A DNA stretch of 64,000 nucleotides. It comes from Kitasatospora aureofaciens (lineage in GTDB: Bacteria > Actinomycetota > Actinomycetes > Streptomycetales > Streptomycetaceae). The notes under the pieces were generated by a model. That model was not told the origin of the DNA. It worked only from the letters and a program-made list of their open reading frames with translations, and made no database searches. Below, piece after piece: positions 62,668 through 64,000 of the stretch. The DNA is taken from the NCBI GenBank assembly GCA_000720845.1, contig JODU01000025.1, forward strand, positions 25,195 to 89,194. The letters run 5' to 3'. Within the stretch, counting starts at the first letter, position 1. The number at the start of each line of letters is the position of its first letter. The translations under genes were made by a program, and so were the position numbers.

Positions 62668-63690
62668 TCAGTCCTCCAGGACGACGACGTGCTTGCCCGC
62701 ACTGGTGCCGGACTCGACGCCGGCTTGGGCGTCACGGACCTGTTCCAGGCCGCGGTAGACCTTGGCGACCGGGACCTTGAGGCGCCCTTCGGCGATGGCC
62801 TGGAGCTGGCGGGCGAAGACGTCGGACGGCAGGTCGGCGGCCTCGCCCGCGTAGCTCGTCAGCCGCACCCCTACAGGGATCATGAACGGAGTGAAGTCGG
62901 GGATCGACCACTGCCCCGCCAGGGCTCCGGTGAAGCAGATGGTGCCGTGGCGGCGGACGGCGCGCAGCGTGTCGGCGAGGACGGAACAGCCCACCAGCTC
63001 CAGCGCCGCGTCGACGCCCTGCGGCACGAGGCCGCGGATCTTCTCGGCGACGTGCCCGTCGTCCACGACCGGATGGTCGACACCCACGGCCCGCAGCTCC
63101 TCGGCGCGGTCGGCGTTGCGAGTGGTGGAGATGACGGTCGCGCCGATCTCCTTGGCCATCGTCGCCGCGCTCAGACCCACCGTGGAGGTGCCACCGCGGA
63201 TCAGCAGCGTCTGCCCGGCCTTCAGGTCCAGGCCGACGGTCAGGGAGCCGTACGCGGTCTGGAACATCTCCGGCAGCGCGCCGACCACGTCCCACGGCAG
63301 GCTGGTCTCGAACGGGATGACCTGCCCAGCAGGGACGGTCACGTACCGGGCGTAGGCGCCGTCGTAGGTGCGGCCCATGCCGCCCATCATGGTCGCCACC
63401 TGCTGCCCCGGGCGCAGCCCGCTGTCCTTGTCGGCCTCATCGACCACGCCGACGCCCTCGATGCCGGGGATACGCGGGTAGGTGACCTCCGCGTCCGACT
63501 CGCCCTTGCGGGTGGTGACCTCGGACTCGTTGACGCCGAACGCCTTCACCTTGATCCGCACCCAGCCGGGCTTGCGGACGGGCACCGCCACGTCCTTGAT
63601 CTCCAGTGCGTCGAGGCCGCCGGGGTGGGTGACGACGACGGCCCGCATGGTTGCTGGTGCGGAGTCGCCGACTGCTGTCGGTTGGCTCAT
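62668..63690 (-). CDS. Zinc-type alcohol dehydrogenase/quinone oxidoreductase family protein
   Basis: 340 residues from ATG 63690 (GAGG upstream); the frame opens at 63903. MDR-fold features: MRAVVVTHPGGLDALEIK, GVNESEVTTRKGES in place of the structural-zinc loop, IPGIEGVGVVDEA, GGTSTVGLSAATMAKEIGATV (NADP-binding), and VVDDGHVAEKIRG. Lacking zinc-binding cysteines, it belongs to the quinone-oxidoreductase side of the superfamily. Substrate not predictable. Confidence 0.88.
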   Translation of the reverse strand: MSQPTAVGDSAPATMRAVVVTHPGGLDALEIKDVAVPVRKPGWVRIKVKAFGVNESEVTTRKGESDAEVTYPRIPGIEGVGVVDEADKDSGLRPGQQVATMMGGMGRTYDGAYARYVTVPAGQVIPFETSLPWDVVGALPEMFQTAYGSLTVGLDLKAGQTLLIRGGTSTVGLSAATMAKEIGATVISTTRNADRAEELRAVGVDHPVVDDGHVAEKIRGLVPQGVDAALELVGCSVLADTLRAVRRHGTICFTGALAGQWSIPDFTPFMIPVGVRLTSYAGEAADLPSDVFARQLQAIAEGRLKVPVAKVYRGLEQVRDAQAGVESGTSAGKHVVVLED

Positions 63691-63750
63691 ACCGAGTTCC
63701 TCACTCTGTTTCGCCCCCTTGGTGCGCTGTTCCGGATGGCGTCCCGCCAG

Positions 63751-63790
63751 CGTCAGGGACGGTCGATGCCCGTCAGGGACGGTCGATGCC
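63751..63790. repeat. Tandem 20-base repeat
   Basis: CGTCAGGGACGGTCGATGCC occurs at 63751-63770 and again at 63771-63790. The second copy contains the stop codon of the truncated gene described next. Confidence 0.9.
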
Positions 63791-63905
63791 CTCCCACAGG
63801 TCGAGGACCTGCTGGTAGCGGACGGTGGCTTCGAAGGGCGGGTTGCCGACGCTTCCCGAGGTGGGTTTGTCCGTGACTGCGGGCCACAGACGGGACTGCT
63901 CACTA
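63773..63905 (-). pseudogene. C-terminal remnant of an unidentified enzyme cut by the IS5 element
   Basis: On the minus strand EQSRLWPAVTDKPTSGSVGN, then PPFEATVRYQQVLDLWEGID and RP end at a TGA (63773-63775). Codon use is strongly coding. The frame has no start and is cut by the IS5 end at about 63905. About 42 residues remain, too few to name the family. Confidence 0.55.
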
Positions 63906-64000
63906 GGGTCCGTCTTCAAACGGATCTTGCCCAGAGTAGGAATGAGGCGAGATTGACCGCTGCTTCGTAGGAAGTGGCGGTCTTCTCGTATCGAGTGGCG
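63905..64000 (-). mobile_element. IS5-family element, 3' end of its transposase
   Basis: The minus strand reads ATRYEKTATSYEAAVNLASF then LLWARSV and a TGA at 63916-63918, the characteristic C-terminus of Streptomyces IS5-type transposases. AGGGTCCGTCTTCAAACGG around 63905-63923 is the likely terminal inverted repeat, with CTAG at its edge (63903-63906). The remainder lies beyond the window. Confidence 0.85.

Noticed and set aside
1..64000. CRISPR arrays, rRNA genes or complete tRNA genes
   Set aside because: No regularly spaced repeats of CRISPR type, no rRNA-like sequence, and only half tRNA genes were seen; the repeats found are short and isolated.

Overview
The window reads as chromosomal-arm DNA of a Streptomyces or close relative. 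GC content is very high, third codon positions are strongly G/C, GTG starts and ATGA/GTGA stop-start overlaps are common, and the families are typically streptomycete (DUF6207, DUF317, ISAzo13 and IS5 transposases, BlaI/M56 pairs, lamin-tail secreted proteins). About half is intact housekeeping or signalling DNA. The rest is an accessory region full of insertion-sequence remnants, truncated genes and single-base frameshifts.

Layout. 0-7.2 kb: the C-terminal 2.1 thousand residues of an RHS-repeat polymorphic toxin ending in a Hint domain and a DddA-like (SCP1.201-type) deaminase, with a convergent SUKH-like immunity candidate. 7.3-13.3 kb: an ISAzo13-type element and debris (nuclease fragment, two lamin-tail genes, DUF6207 remnant, secreted HNH nuclease with a partial tandem copy). 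13.3-18.4 kb: a decayed giant protein resembling sacsin/Hsp90-like ATPases, with a C-terminal DUF3883 domain. 19.3-24.8 kb: an OmpR-type two-component pair, two PAP2 phosphatases and a DedA protein, divergent from a BlaI repressor and an M56 metalloprotease over a palindromic operator. 25.4-29.1 kb: an ABC exporter with a NarL-type two-component system. 29.2-36.1 kb: a lipoprotein, two ABC ATPases, an FtsX-like permease and an OmpR regulator on the minus strand, divergent from their likely kinase. 36.1-44.1 kb: BASS transporter, DUF347 membrane protein, DUF6056 protein, GT2-GtrA glycosyltransferase, fasciclin protein and DMT transporter. 44.1-57.4 kb: a second accessory stretch with a broken PIG-L deacetylase, a decayed copy of the DedA/PAP2/BlaI/M56 locus, IS256, ISAzo13 and IS630 remnants, a broken phospholipase C, a beta-lactamase-like serine hydrolase, a rhomboid-like protein, an MprF-like synthase, an HsdR remnant and a half tRNA-Arg gene. 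57.6-64 kb: a broken DUF5655 nuclease, a DUF317 fragment, RarA, two MmcQ/YjbR proteins, an AraC regulator, a quinone-oxidoreductase-like enzyme and an IS5 element running off the edge.

How the genes fit together. The most coherent system is the BlaI-M56-DedA-PAP2-PAP2 locus. Its membrane products belong to families that recycle undecaprenyl phosphate and remodel phospholipids, and it is placed under a beta-lactamase-type repressor/protease switch. A second copy at 46-47.8 kb keeps an intact DedA gene and an intact operator, but its repressor has lost the DNA-binding region and its protease and phosphatase are broken. That predicts control in trans by the first BlaI. Three two-component systems, two ABC exporters, an MprF-like enzyme and a beta-lactamase-like hydrolase add to an envelope-stress theme.

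The number of single-base frameshifts in otherwise well-conserved reading frames is high. Some could be sequencing errors, so pseudogene calls should be read with that in mind.
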